A stretch of DNA of 64,000 bases from DLKC01 sp002478885. Lineage in GTDB: Bacteria; Bacteroidota; Bacteroidia; Chitinophagales; Chitinophagaceae. The notes beneath the pieces are model-generated. The model did no database searches. It saw only the letters and a program-made list of their open reading frames with translations, and was not told the DNA's origin. A program made the translations under genes and the position numbers. Positions 1 to 8,459 of this stretch are shown piece after piece (position 1 is the stretch's first letter; each line of letters begins with the position of its first letter). The stretch spans positions 3,162,001 through 3,226,000 of the forward strand of contig JAXLUI010000001.1 in NCBI GenBank assembly GCA_046329585.1, given 5' to 3'.

Positions 1-1
1 T

Positions 2-304
2 ATACTTAAGGGCAAGCACCCCGACCAGGTTTGTGTTAGGGAAATTGCCTGCAGGATGATAGAGAAAAACTCGAATGTGCCAAGGATTGTAGACCGGCTC
101 GAATTAAAAAAGCTGGTGAAACGAAACACTTCCCCATTAGATAAGCGTGAAACGGTGATCACATTGACCCAGGCCGGAATAAACATCCTTGAATTAAGTA
201 CCAGCCGCATCAATCTGCTTTTTGACAATACCATTGCGTTGGAGGAGGCAGCAGCAGTTCAACTGAACTCGCTGCTGGAGAAATTAAGAGAGAACGAAAA
301 ATAG
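2..304 (+). CDS. MarR-family transcriptional regulator, C-terminal part
   Basis: This is the end of a gene that begins before the window; the frame is open from base 2 to the stop at 304. The visible part contains the recognition helix and wing of a winged helix-turn-helix (RMIEKNSNVPRIVDRLELKKLVKR, shown here only in outline around residues 18-40) and the long C-terminal dimerisation helix. MarR proteins usually repress nearby genes and release DNA on binding phenolic ligands or on oxidation. It lies 63 bp before a pirin gene, with a perfect palindrome between them, so it probably controls the pirin/OsmC/reductase set that follows and perhaps itself. Ligand unknown. Confidence 0.85.
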   Translation: MLKGKHPDQVCVREIACRMIEKNSNVPRIVDRLELKKLVKRNTSPLDKRETVITLTQAGINILELSTSRINLLFDNTIALEEAAAVQLNSLLEKLRENEK

Positions 305-321
305 ATTTTTTTTGAACAAAT

Positions 322-337
322 ACATGTATATACATGT
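322..337. promoter_or_regulatory. Perfect 16-bp palindrome, probable MarR operator
   Basis: ACATGTATATACATGT is an exact inverted repeat in the 63-bp gap between the MarR gene and the first pirin. Its size and position fit a dimeric winged-helix binding site overlapping the pirin promoter. Binding by this MarR is inferred. Confidence 0.55.
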
Positions 338-367
338 TTTAAATTTATAAAATCAAAAGGAGCATTT

Positions 368-1090
368 ATGAAAACTATCTTACACAAAGCCGACCAGAGA
401 GGTCACGCTAACCATGGCTGGCTGGATAGTTACCATTCTTTCAGTTTCGCAGGGTTTTATGACCCTGCAAAAGTTCACTTTGGTGCCTTGCGCGTACTTA
501 ACGATGACAGCGTAAAAGCAGGTTTCGGGTTTCCGAAACATCCGCATGACAATATGGAAATCGTATCCATTCCGTTATACGGGGACCTGGAACATCGCGA
601 CAGTACCGGCCGGCACGAGATCATCAGGCAGAACGATGTACAAATCATGAGCGCAGGCAGCGGCATTACCCACAGTGAAATGAATGCCAATAAAGACAAA
701 GAAGTAAAATTTCTACAGGTATGGGTGTTTCCGAAAGCGCAGGATATAGCTCCCCGTTATCAGCAAAAGACTTTCAGGCCTGAAGACAGGCAAAACCAAA
801 TACAGACAGTTGTTGCGCCTAATAATAGCGAAGCAGTGTTGATTAACCAGGATGCATGGTTTTCGCTTGGAAATTTTTCCAAAGATTTTAAAGCTTCCTA
901 TGCGCTGAACAAAACCGGTAATGGAGTTTATGCTTTTGTACTCGAAGGCTCCCTGACCGTAAACGGGCAAACTTTAAACAAGCGTGATGCAATGGGCGTT
1001 TGGGAAACAGGCAGTATCGAGATCGTTGCGAACAGCGATTCGGCATTCTTATTAATTGAAGTTCCAATGCAAATTGGGGAGGCAGCATAG
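368..1090 (+). CDS. Pirin family protein (YhaK/YhhW type)
   Basis: A 240-residue bicupin of the bacterial YhaK/YhhW pirin group, usually about 230-240 residues. Members bind one metal, and E. coli YhhW has quercetin 2,3-dioxygenase activity; others act as redox-sensitive proteins. The metal site is visible as H58, H60, H102 and E104, in the motifs PKHPHDNME and GITHSE. A purine-rich ribosome-binding site (AAGGAG) lies 7 bases before the ATG. The stop is 1 bp before the ATG of the next pirin, so the two are cotranscribed. The gene begins just after the palindrome and is probably under MarR control. The physiological substrate cannot be told from sequence. Confidence 0.9.
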   Translation: MKTILHKADQRGHANHGWLDSYHSFSFAGFYDPAKVHFGALRVLNDDSVKAGFGFPKHPHDNMEIVSIPLYGDLEHRDSTGRHEIIRQNDVQIMSAGSGITHSEMNANKDKEVKFLQVWVFPKAQDIAPRYQQKTFRPEDRQNQIQTVVAPNNSEAVLINQDAWFSLGNFSKDFKASYALNKTGNGVYAFVLEGSLTVNGQTLNKRDAMGVWETGSIEIVANSDSAFLLIEVPMQIGEAA

Positions 1091-1091
1091 T

Positions 1092-1961
1092 ATGAAACAA
1101 CGTTCCGTAAAAAAGCTTCTATACGCCCAGCCATACGACATGGGCGGCATACCGATAAGGCAACCTTTTCCAACTGCCAGCATTGAACAGATCGACCCTT
1201 TTCTTTTGCTGCACCATGCCGATATTATGGTGCCTACGCATATTTTACCATCAAAGGCGGGTGTAGGTCCGCACCCTCACCGGGGGTTTTCACCGGTAAC
1301 CTTTGTGTTCGAGGGCGCTGTTCACCACAGGGATAGTCGTGGAAACGATCATGTTGTTTACGCCGGTGGCACGCAGTGGATGAATGCAGGCATGGGAATT
1401 ATTCACAGCGAAAGGCCCCCTAAAGATATTCATGAAATTGGCGGACGCCAGGAAATTATACAGCTTTGGATAAACACTCCTGCAAAAAATAAAATGGATC
1501 AGCCAGATTATCAGCCATTGTCCCAAGCAGATACTCCGGTAATTTTTTCAGATGATCGTCTTGTAAAAATCAACGTTGTTGCCGGTGAACTCGGCTATAT
1601 AAAGGGCCCAGTCAAGAGCCTGTCAGCTGTGAATACTTTTACTGTTGAAATGAAAAAAGGCGGCAAATATTATTTCAGGATTCCCCCGGCACATAACCTA
1701 TTTGTTTACCTGCTCGATGGCCAGGTAAACATTAATGACAATCATGCAGCAGATGCAAAATTCGCTGTGCTGTTCAACAATGATGGGGAAGGGTTTGATG
1801 TGGAAGCTTTGGAAAATACCCGGCTTTTTATTGGCTCAGGCGAACCGTTGAACGAACCCCTAGCAACACATGGCCCGTTTGTAATGAATAGTCAAACCCA
1901 GATTATGGAAGCGTTCCGCGACTACCAAATGGGTAAAATGGGCGTGCTTATTGAAGATTAA
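1092..1961 (+). CDS. Pirin family protein (long form)
   Basis: A 289-residue pirin with an N-terminal cupin and the typical C-terminal pirin domain. Metal ligands are H61, H63, H105 and E107 (HPHRGF and GIIHSERP). I chose the ATG at 1092, one base after the preceding stop, over an upstream in-frame start at 1056 that would overlap the first pirin by 35 bases. It belongs to a different pirin subgroup from its two neighbours, being closer to the classical pirin length. Function is probably a metal-dependent oxygenase or redox sensor. It is followed closely by a YceI gene, which suggests a single transcription unit. Confidence 0.88.
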   Translation: MKQRSVKKLLYAQPYDMGGIPIRQPFPTASIEQIDPFLLLHHADIMVPTHILPSKAGVGPHPHRGFSPVTFVFEGAVHHRDSRGNDHVVYAGGTQWMNAGMGIIHSERPPKDIHEIGGRQEIIQLWINTPAKNKMDQPDYQPLSQADTPVIFSDDRLVKINVVAGELGYIKGPVKSLSAVNTFTVEMKKGGKYYFRIPPAHNLFVYLLDGQVNINDNHAADAKFAVLFNNDGEGFDVEALENTRLFIGSGEPLNEPLATHGPFVMNSQTQIMEAFRDYQMGKMGVLIED

Positions 1962-2001
1962 ACATTTAAACCAAACAATAAACAATCCAAAAATTAAAGC
2001 A

Positions 2002-2529
2002 ATGGCAACTTACAAAATTGATGCTTCACATTCAGAAATTACTTTCAAAGTAAAACACCTCATGATCTCTAATGTTAGCGGTAGCTTCCAAAAATTCGAT
2101 GCTACGATGACGGCAGAAAAGGACGATCTTACAGACGCAAAGATCACTTTCGAAGCCGATGTAGACAGCATTACAACAGGCAGCGAGCAACGCGACGGCC
2201 ATGTAAAAAGCGATGATTTCTTTAACGCAGAGAAATTTCCAAAACTTACTTTTGTCTCTGACTCTTTTACAAAAGTTGACGACGAAACTTATAAGCTAAC
2301 AGGCGATCTGACCTTAAGAGATGTTACTAAAAAAATCACGCTCGATGTAAACTATGGCGGGTCTATCGTTGATCCATGGGGTTACACAAGGCTGGGCTTC
2401 GAGATAAACGGTAAAATCAACCGCAAAGAATACGACCTTAAATGGCATGCGGTTACAGAAACCGGCGGTTTTGTTTTAAGCGACGATGTAAAGTTGCACC
2501 TCCATGCAGAAATGGTTAAACAGGCATAA
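2002..2529 (+). CDS. YceI family protein
   Basis: A 175-residue YceI-type lipocalin-like protein, opening with the typical YKIDASHSEITFKVKHL strand and carrying the DGHVKSDDFFNAEKFP loop. The family binds isoprenoid or similar amphipathic molecules and is linked to alkaline or oxidative stress. No signal peptide is visible with this start, so it looks cytoplasmic, unlike E. coli YceI. The ATG at 2002 follows an AT-rich spacer; an in-frame start at 1951 overlaps the preceding pirin and would add a non-conserved leader. The neighbours point to a stress-response set. Confidence 0.9.
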   Translation: MATYKIDASHSEITFKVKHLMISNVSGSFQKFDATMTAEKDDLTDAKITFEADVDSITTGSEQRDGHVKSDDFFNAEKFPKLTFVSDSFTKVDDETYKLTGDLTLRDVTKKITLDVNYGGSIVDPWGYTRLGFEINGKINRKEYDLKWHAVTETGGFVLSDDVKLHLHAEMVKQA

Positions 2530-2558
2530 GCAGTCCTGGATTTTGTGATCGGTTATTG

Positions 2559-2640
2559 TGGGCCGGGCATGTAAGCTAACCCCGGCACCTGTTGCGTCGC
2601 ACACTTCAGGGTTCAGCACAGCACCGGGCTTTTAATACAG
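2559..2640 (+). repeat. Dispersed repeat, half element (site 1)
   Basis: The core GTTGCGTCGCACACTT is at 2591-2606, flanked by GGCCGGGC on the left and ACCGGGCTTTT on the right. It lies between the YceI and OsmC genes. Confidence 0.8.
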
Positions 2641-2658
2641 CTGCTAAAAAAACTAAGC

Positions 2659-3039
2659 ATGACTTCAGCAAAAGTTTCATCGGCAAAATACAGAACGGAA
2701 TTATACAATGGCAGGCATCAATTTTTTGCCGATGAACCTGCTGAGATCGGTGGCGCCGACACAGCCCCCGCTCCGGATGAATTGCTTGAAGCTGCATTGG
2801 CAAGCTGCAGCGCGATAACTATTAAGATGTATGCCGAAAGAAAGGGATGGACTTTGGCCGCGGCAGAGGTAAATGTATCTTTAGTACGGATAAATGGAAA
2901 AACAACCATCCACCGGGAAATTGCTTTACAAGGCGAATTGGACCAGGAGCAAAAAGATCGCCTTTTACAGATCGCAAAGCTTTGCCCGGTTTCCAAAACA
3001 CTGGCAGGTGAAATCGACATACTGTCCACTTTAAAATAG
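2659..3039 (+). CDS. OsmC/Ohr family protein
   Basis: A 126-residue OsmC-family protein. The two redox cysteines are C50 (ALASCSAIT) and C109 (KLCPVSKTL), the standard pair that reduces organic hydroperoxides. It resembles the YhfA/OsmC-like branch more than Ohr, so peroxidase activity is likely but its substrate is uncertain. It starts just after a dispersed repeat and ends 5 bp before the third pirin, so those two are cotranscribed. Confidence 0.9.
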   Translation: MTSAKVSSAKYRTELYNGRHQFFADEPAEIGGADTAPAPDELLEAALASCSAITIKMYAERKGWTLAAAEVNVSLVRINGKTTIHREIALQGELDQEQKDRLLQIAKLCPVSKTLAGEIDILSTLK

Positions 3040-3044
3040 TACCG

Positions 3045-3755
3045 ATGCAATACGTAATCCACAGAAAAGAAAACCGGGGGAAGAAAGACATTGGCTGGTT
3101 GCAAAGTAATTTTTCTTTTAGCTTTTCCAGTTATCAAAACCCGGTTAACAACGGCTTTGGCCTGCTAGTAACATTCAACGACGATTTTGTAAAGCCTGGC
3201 GGTGGTTTCGGACTACACCCACACATGAATATGGAAATTATCAGTGTGCTGCTGCAGGGCAAAATGAATCACAAAGACTCTATGGGTTACAGCGATGTGG
3301 TGGAAAAAGATTGGGTACAAATAATGAGTGCCGGCAAAGGGCTTAAACATGAAGAACACAATGTTGGCGAGGAAGACGTGAATTTTTTGCAAATATGGAT
3401 AGAGCCAAAACTTCAGAACGTGGAACCCCGGTATCAACGCAGGCATTTTCCAGGGGCGAAAAGAAAAAATATTTTGAAGACAATTGTAAGCAACGAAGAA
3501 GGCCAGGAGCATTGCTGGATCAATCAGAATGCAAAACTCAGCCTTGGCTGGTTTGAGGCAGGAACGGAAATAGCGTATCAACTTAGCCCCATGAACAAAT
3601 GCGTTTATGTGTTTGTTATGGAGGGGCAACTGAAGGCGGCGGGCGAAACCATCGGCAAGCGCGATGCGATCGGGTTTTGGGAAACGGGCAGCATTAAACT
3701 GCGGGTAGAGCAGGAAGCTGAATTTATTGTTATAGAAGTGCCGGTCAATCATTGA
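3045..3755 (+). CDS. Pirin family protein (YhaK/YhhW type), third copy
   Basis: A 236-residue pirin clearly paralogous to the one at 368-1090: both share the VQIMSAG, EPRYQ-like and RDAxGxWETGSI blocks. Metal ligands are H58, H60, H102 and E104, with GLKHEE replacing GITHSE. It starts 5 bp after the OsmC stop. Three pirins within 3.4 kb beside a MarR gene suggest a ligand- or redox-responsive operon. Substrate unknown. Confidence 0.88.
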   Translation: MQYVIHRKENRGKKDIGWLQSNFSFSFSSYQNPVNNGFGLLVTFNDDFVKPGGGFGLHPHMNMEIISVLLQGKMNHKDSMGYSDVVEKDWVQIMSAGKGLKHEEHNVGEEDVNFLQIWIEPKLQNVEPRYQRRHFPGAKRKNILKTIVSNEEGQEHCWINQNAKLSLGWFEAGTEIAYQLSPMNKCVYVFVMEGQLKAAGETIGKRDAIGFWETGSIKLRVEQEAEFIVIEVPVNH

Positions 3756-3787
3756 TCAAATATCCTTAGCTGAATAAAGTACTTACA

Positions 3788-3847
3788 GTACAAGAGTGCG
3801 ACGCAACGGAAGATGGCTGATGGGATGACGCCTGCCACAAAAAATTA
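3788..3847 (-). repeat. Dispersed repeat, half element (site 2)
   Basis: The reverse core AAGAGTGCGACGCAAC is at 3792-3807, after the third pirin and before the FMN reductase. The flanking arms are degraded. Confidence 0.7.
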
Positions 3848-3866
3848 ATAGAAAAAGGGGAAAGTT

Positions 3867-4430
3867 ATGAATATAGAAATAGTAGCGGGAAGCCCGAGAA
3901 AAGACAGCGTTACCTATAGGGTGGCTTTGTTTTTGCAAAAATTTCTGAAAGAAAAGTCTGAACACAATATAGATATTATTGATGTGCGTGACTGGGCTTT
4001 ACCAGTATTGCAGCAAGAGGTGTTTTCAAGCGTGGAGCGTGCACCAGACGAGTTTAAACCGCTGGCGAAACGGATGTTTGAAGCTGATGCTTTTATAATG
4101 GTTACGCCCGAATATAATGGCAGCTATACCCCTGCATTGAAAAACCTGTTTGACCATTTTCCAAAACAGTCACATAAAGCCTTTGGCATAGTTACTGCAT
4201 CACCAGGTATTATGGGTGGAATGAGGGCAAGCCAACAGCTGCAGCTTTTCATAAATGCACTTTTTGGCATCGGTTCACCCTATATGCTGGTTACGCCGCA
4301 GGTAGATAAAAAATTTGATGCTGAAGGAAACCTGGTAGACCAGTCTTTTATGCGGAATATTGAACTTTTCGTAATTGAATTTTTATGGCTTGCGGAAAAT
4401 CTTGCTGCAGAAATGCAGCCTGTTGTATAA
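3867..4430 (+). CDS. NAD(P)H-dependent FMN reductase family protein
   Basis: A 187-residue flavodoxin-fold reductase of the NADPH-dependent FMN reductase (ArsH/ChrR/azoreductase-like) family. The FMN phosphate loop is GSPRKDS at residues 8-14, and the family signature PEYNGSYTPALKN lies near residues 84-96. Such enzymes reduce free flavin, quinones, chromate or azo dyes. Its place after pirins and OsmC fits quinone or electrophile detoxification. The GGAAAG-like sequence before the ATG is a reasonable ribosome-binding site. Confidence 0.88.
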   Translation: MNIEIVAGSPRKDSVTYRVALFLQKFLKEKSEHNIDIIDVRDWALPVLQQEVFSSVERAPDEFKPLAKRMFEADAFIMVTPEYNGSYTPALKNLFDHFPKQSHKAFGIVTASPGIMGGMRASQQLQLFINALFGIGSPYMLVTPQVDKKFDAEGNLVDQSFMRNIELFVIEFLWLAENLAAEMQPVV

Positions 4431-4456
4431 AATGCTTTCCTTAAAAGAAGGATTGT

Positions 4457-4464
4457 TACCTTTG
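4457..4464 (+). promoter_or_regulatory. Promoter -7 box of purF
   Basis: TACCTTTG matches the Bacteroidota -7 consensus TAnnTTTG and lies 23 bp before the purF ATG. No clear -33 box is seen. Confidence 0.5.
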
Positions 4465-4487
4465 CGCCTTCTTCCACAAAAACCATC

Positions 4488-6335
4488 ATGAGCGACGAAA
4501 TAAAACACGAATGCGGACTCGCTTTTATACGGCTGAGGAAACCATTCTCTTATTATCTACAGAAGTACGGCACAGTGATGTATGGCGTTAATAAGCTGTA
4601 CCTGCTGATGGAAAAACAGCACAACCGCGGTCAGGATGGCGCCGGAATTGCTGCAGTGAAACTAAATGTTGAGCCCGGCCACCCGTTTTTGCACCGTATG
4701 CGGAGCAATGCACAACAACCAATTGCGGATATTTTCTTTAAAATTGGGCAGGAAATTCAGGAACTGGAAAAGTACCAGCCTGATATTAAACAGCATCCGG
4801 GGCTAATGAAAGGACACGTACCTTTTCTCGGCGAACTGTTGCTTGGTCATTTGCGATATGGCACGCAGGGTAAAAACAACGTGGAATTTTGCCATCCTTT
4901 TATTAAACGCAACCTTGTTCCCGGCAGAAATCTCGCACTCGCCGGGAATTTTAATTTGGTAAATACCGAGGAGCTTTTTGCACTGATCAATGTTGACCCC
5001 GGAGAGTTTCAGCGCCAAAGCGACCTTGCGGCGATGATGGAAGTATTGCATCATTTTTTGTCGAAAGAAGATGAAAAAAATCCCAACAATGCAGATGTTG
5101 CAGCTATGTTAAAGAAAGCCACGCCTTTATTTGATGGGGGATATACAGTCGGTGGCTTAGTTGGCAACGGAACCGGATTTGTAATGCGAGACGCCCATGG
5201 CATAAGGCCTGCTTATTATTATGTGAACGATGAGGTAATTGTTGCGGCCAGTGAACGTGCTTCCATAAGAACATCGTTTAATGTTGGCGAAAATGAAGTT
5301 TTGGAATTAATGCCCGGCAATGCCCTTATTGTAGATAACAATGGCGAATATAAAATTGAGCAGGTATTAGCGCCTAAAGAAAGAAGAGCCTGCAGTTTTG
5401 AACGCATCTATTTTAGCCGGGGAAGCGATGAGAAAATTTACCGGGAACGAATTGCGCTCGGCGAACATTTGAGTAAAGCTGTGCTGGAATCGGTTGACTA
5501 TAGCCTAAAAAATACCATTTTTTCTTACATCCCGAATACGGCCGAAGTGGCTTTTTATGGGCTTGTTAAGGGAATGGAGGACTATTTAAACCAGATAAAA
5601 ATTCAGCGTATTCTCAGTTGGGGCAAAGACTTTAATGAAGAGAAACTTTCTGAGATGATCAACCGTAAAATACGGCAGGAAAAGATCGCTATTAAAGATG
5701 TGAAACTCCGCACTTTTATAACGGAAGACTCCGGACGTAACGAAATGGTGCAGCACGTTTACGATATTACCTATGGTACGGTTAAACGCGATGAAGATAC
5801 GCTGGTGGTTATCGACGACAGCATTGTGCGTGGTACTACTTTAAAAGAAAGCATTGTGCGCATGCTTGCGCGCTTGAACCCTAAGAAAATTATTGTTGTT
5901 TCTTCGGCCCCTCAAATTCGGTACCCTGATTGTTATGGGATTGATATGAGCAAGCTTGGAGATTTTATTGCTTTTAAAGCAGCCATCGAATTGCTGAAAG
6001 AACGAGGCATGGAAGACATTATTAAAGCCGTTTATGAGAAAATAAAAGAACTGCAGCGCAACAACCAGCTTCATTCCGAAAATGTGGTGCGCCAGATCTA
6101 CCGCCCGTTTACCACAGAGGAAATTTCTGATAAAATTGCCCAGCTTATCACGCCAAAAGAAGTAAAACTTCCCGTGCAGGTGATTTACCAAACCATCGAA
6201 GACCTGCATGAGTGTTGCCCAACCAATTTGGGCGATTGGTATTTTACCGGTAACTATCCCACTGCCGGCGGCAACCGCGTGGTTAATAAGGCCTTCATCA
6301 ACTATTACGAGGGAAAGAACGTCAGAGGCTACTAA
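4488..6335 (+). CDS. purF: Amidophosphoribosyltransferase
   Basis: PurF catalyses the first committed step of purine synthesis: PRPP plus glutamine gives phosphoribosylamine. The N-terminal Ntn glutaminase has its nucleophile at C9 (HECGLAF), implying an 8-residue propeptide, with conserved NRGQDGAG and LLLGHLRYGTQG. The C-terminal phosphoribosyltransferase carries the PRPP loop VVIDDSIVRGTT near residues 441-453. At 615 residues it is longer than the E. coli enzyme (about 505) but typical of the long Bacteroidota form. It has its own promoter and is followed by a dispersed repeat, so it is probably monocistronic. Confidence 0.92.
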   Translation: MSDEIKHECGLAFIRLRKPFSYYLQKYGTVMYGVNKLYLLMEKQHNRGQDGAGIAAVKLNVEPGHPFLHRMRSNAQQPIADIFFKIGQEIQELEKYQPDIKQHPGLMKGHVPFLGELLLGHLRYGTQGKNNVEFCHPFIKRNLVPGRNLALAGNFNLVNTEELFALINVDPGEFQRQSDLAAMMEVLHHFLSKEDEKNPNNADVAAMLKKATPLFDGGYTVGGLVGNGTGFVMRDAHGIRPAYYYVNDEVIVAASERASIRTSFNVGENEVLELMPGNALIVDNNGEYKIEQVLAPKERRACSFERIYFSRGSDEKIYRERIALGEHLSKAVLESVDYSLKNTIFSYIPNTAEVAFYGLVKGMEDYLNQIKIQRILSWGKDFNEEKLSEMINRKIRQEKIAIKDVKLRTFITEDSGRNEMVQHVYDITYGTVKRDEDTLVVIDDSIVRGTTLKESIVRMLARLNPKKIIVVSSAPQIRYPDCYGIDMSKLGDFIAFKAAIELLKERGMEDIIKAVYEKIKELQRNNQLHSENVVRQIYRPFTTEEISDKIAQLITPKEVKLPVQVIYQTIEDLHECCPTNLGDWYFTGNYPTAGGNRVVNKAFINYYEGKNVRGY

Positions 6336-6355
6336 AAAACGGCGAAGACGAGCTG

Positions 6356-6510
6356 CTGTACTGTTGGCTTCGCCTGTTGTGTCACTCACTGCATCGTTCG
6401 GAACAGCTATCATCTAGCCTGTGCATTTCGTGCCTCACCTGTTACTAGTGTACAAGTGTGCGACGCAACCCGTGCTCATTAAGGGACCAAATGCCGGGTA
6501 CAAATACATG
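6356..6510. repeat. Dispersed repeat, paired element (site 3), filling the purF-tatA gap
   Basis: The gap 6336-6669 holds no gene. The left core is the variant GTTGTGTCACTCACT at 6376-6390, and the right core AAGTGTGCGACGCAAC is at 6454-6469, with ATGCCGGGTAC beyond. The rest of the gap is AT-rich promoter sequence for tatA. Confidence 0.78.
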
Positions 6511-6613
6511 CTTCCAGCCGGGGTCAAAAGCTAAGCACAATAACCAACAGTTGTTTGTTTGGAAAATGGCATTTTTCCGGGTAGTCACAGTACAAATCCA
6601 TTAACAATAAATA

Positions 6614-6645
6614 TTGATGTTTAGAACAATTTATATTTAACTTTG
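6614..6645 (+). promoter_or_regulatory. tatA promoter
   Basis: A -33 TTG at 6614-6616 and a -7 TAACTTTG at 6638-6645 are separated by 21 bp, the Bacteroidota arrangement. This supports the tatA start at 6670 rather than an upstream in-frame codon at 6643, which falls inside the -7 box. Confidence 0.6.
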
Positions 6646-6669
6646 ACGCTCACTTCTAAAAAAACTTTT

Positions 6670-6873
6670 ATGGGTAATTTAGGTTTCCAGGAAATCTTGC
6701 TGATTGCTGTTGTTGTTCTTGTTCTTTTTGGTGGAAGAAAAATCCCTGAATTTATGAGAGGTCTTGGTAAAGGCATACGTGAATTCAACGATGCGAAAAA
6801 TAATGTAAAGAAAGAACTGGAAGAAGGCATGAACGAAAAGGAAAAAGCTCCTACATCTTCAACAAATTCCTAA
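6670..6873 (+). CDS. tatA: Sec-independent translocase protein TatA/TatE
   Basis: A 67-residue TatA. It has the short N-terminal membrane helix (GFQEILLIAVVVLVLF), the hinge FGGRKIPEF, the amphipathic helix (MRGLGKGIREFNDAKN) and a charged tail. TatA forms the variable pore of the twin-arginine system that exports folded proteins. tatBC is not next to it here, which is common in Bacteroidota. The gatA gene follows 30 bp later and may be cotranscribed. Confidence 0.92.
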   Translation: MGNLGFQEILLIAVVVLVLFGGRKIPEFMRGLGKGIREFNDAKNNVKKELEEGMNEKEKAPTSSTNS

Positions 6874-6903
6874 TTAATTTACTTACTTAAATACGATCAG
6901 CCT

Positions 6904-8349
6904 TTGTTTAGCTTCAGTACTATCAAAGACTATCATATTGCTTTGTCAAACGGCCACACTAACTGTGTAACGGCCGTTTCTTTTTACATAAAGCAAATTG
7001 AAGTTAACTCCCACCTCAACGCGTTCCTGGAAGTTTATAAGGAAGAAGCACTTGAACGTGCTGCGTTCCTGGATTTATTTTACCAAAAAAACAATGCGCT
7101 TAGCGGCAAACTGCACGGGGTTGTTGTTGCATTGAAAGATGTTATTTGTTACAAAGGTCACAAGGTTTCGGCATCTTCGAGAATACTGGAAAACTATACA
7201 TCCATTTATAATGCGACGGTGGTAGACCGGTTGCTGCAAGAGGGCGCCATCATCATCGGCAGGAATAACTGCGACGAATTTGCGATGGGAAGCAGTAATG
7301 AGAACTCTGCTTTTGGCAGCGTGCTGAATGCTGCTGATAATGCCAGGGTGCCGGGTGGGTCTTCGGGTGGCTCCGCGGTTTCTGTGCAGGCTGATCTTTG
7401 CATGCTTAGCCTTGGAAGTGATACGGGTGGATCGGTAAGACAGCCAGCGGATTTTTGTGGCATTATCGGTATGAAACCAGGTTATGGTAAAATATCGAGA
7501 TATGGCCTTATTGCCTATGCCTCTTCGTTTGACCAGATTGGTATTTTTGCTAAAGCAATAGAAGATGTTGCGGTTACATTACAGGTAATTGCGGGCGAAG
7601 ATGAGTTTGACAGCACGGTGAGTACAATACCGCTTCCTGATTATCCCGATGCATTAAACAGTAATGGGAAAAAATACCGGATTGCTTATTTCAGGCAGGC
7701 ACTTGATCACCCGGGTCTTGACGGTGAAATTGCAACCGTGATAAAGGAATATATCGAACTCCTGAGGGAGCAGGGGCATGTTGTTGAACCGGTTGAATTT
7801 GATCTTTTAGATTATGTAGTACCAGCTTATTACATTCTGACCACTGCGGAAGCTTCCAGCAACTTGTCACGTTTTGACGGGATAAAATATGGTTATGCCG
7901 CCAAGGATGATTTTGACGACCTGACTGATTTCTATAAGCAATCGCGCAGTGCAGGCTTTGGCGCAGAAGTAAAAAGAAGGATCATGTTAGGGACTTTTGT
8001 TTTAAGTGCCGGATACTACGATGCATATTTTACAAAAGCCCAAAAAGTACGGCGGATATTGTTTGATAAAACGCAGGAGATTTTTAAATCCTATAATGCT
8101 ATCATTTCACCGACGGTTCCATCACCTGCTTTCCGCATAGGCGAGAAAAGCAGCGACCCGATAGAGATGTTTTTGGCAGATATATTTACTGTTTTTGCCA
8201 ACCTCACTGGCATACCCGCTATATCTGTTCCGCTTTTTAAACATAGTAATGGCATGCCATTCGGCTTGCAGGCAATGACAGCTTTTGAAGATGAGGCAAC
8301 GTTGCTTGCTTTAAGTAAGGAGCTCATAGCTATCAACAATCATTTATAA
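6904..8349 (+). CDS. gatA: Asp-tRNA(Asn)/Glu-tRNA(Gln) amidotransferase subunit A
   Basis: A 481-residue amidase-signature protein. The Lys-cisSer-Ser triad is visible: the lysine in ALKDV near residue 78, and the serines in GGSSGGS and GSDTGGS near residues 154 and 177. GatA hydrolyses glutamine and passes ammonia to GatB to amidate mischarged tRNA. The length and the PGGSSGGSA motif fit GatA better than other amidases. The start is a TTG at 6904; no ATG upstream is in frame after the tatA stop. gatB and gatC are not in the window. A terminator hairpin follows. Confidence 0.88.
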   Translation: MFSFSTIKDYHIALSNGHTNCVTAVSFYIKQIEVNSHLNAFLEVYKEEALERAAFLDLFYQKNNALSGKLHGVVVALKDVICYKGHKVSASSRILENYTSIYNATVVDRLLQEGAIIIGRNNCDEFAMGSSNENSAFGSVLNAADNARVPGGSSGGSAVSVQADLCMLSLGSDTGGSVRQPADFCGIIGMKPGYGKISRYGLIAYASSFDQIGIFAKAIEDVAVTLQVIAGEDEFDSTVSTIPLPDYPDALNSNGKKYRIAYFRQALDHPGLDGEIATVIKEYIELLREQGHVVEPVEFDLLDYVVPAYYILTTAEASSNLSRFDGIKYGYAAKDDFDDLTDFYKQSRSAGFGAEVKRRIMLGTFVLSAGYYDAYFTKAQKVRRILFDKTQEIFKSYNAIISPTVPSPAFRIGEKSSDPIEMFLADIFTVFANLTGIPAISVPLFKHSNGMPFGLQAMTAFEDEATLLALSKELIAINNHL

Positions 8350-8398
8350 GCCGCGCCGTTTCACAAAAGTTCAGAAGCACAGCATCAGTGGCTGCAAA

Positions 8399-8420
8399 AC
8401 AGGGCTTGTGCCCTGTATTT
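8399..8420 (+). terminator. Rho-independent terminator after gatA
   Basis: A 7-bp stem, ACAGGGC/GCCCTGT, with a TTGT loop is followed by ATTTATTT. Confidence 0.7.
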
Positions 8421-8459
8421 ATTTACAACTATAGTTTGTAGATTAGTGAAAACTATCCA

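Noticed and set aside
6208..6417. Small plus-strand gene overlapping the end of purF
   Set aside because: It is in another frame of purF's conserved end and then enters the repeat at site 3.
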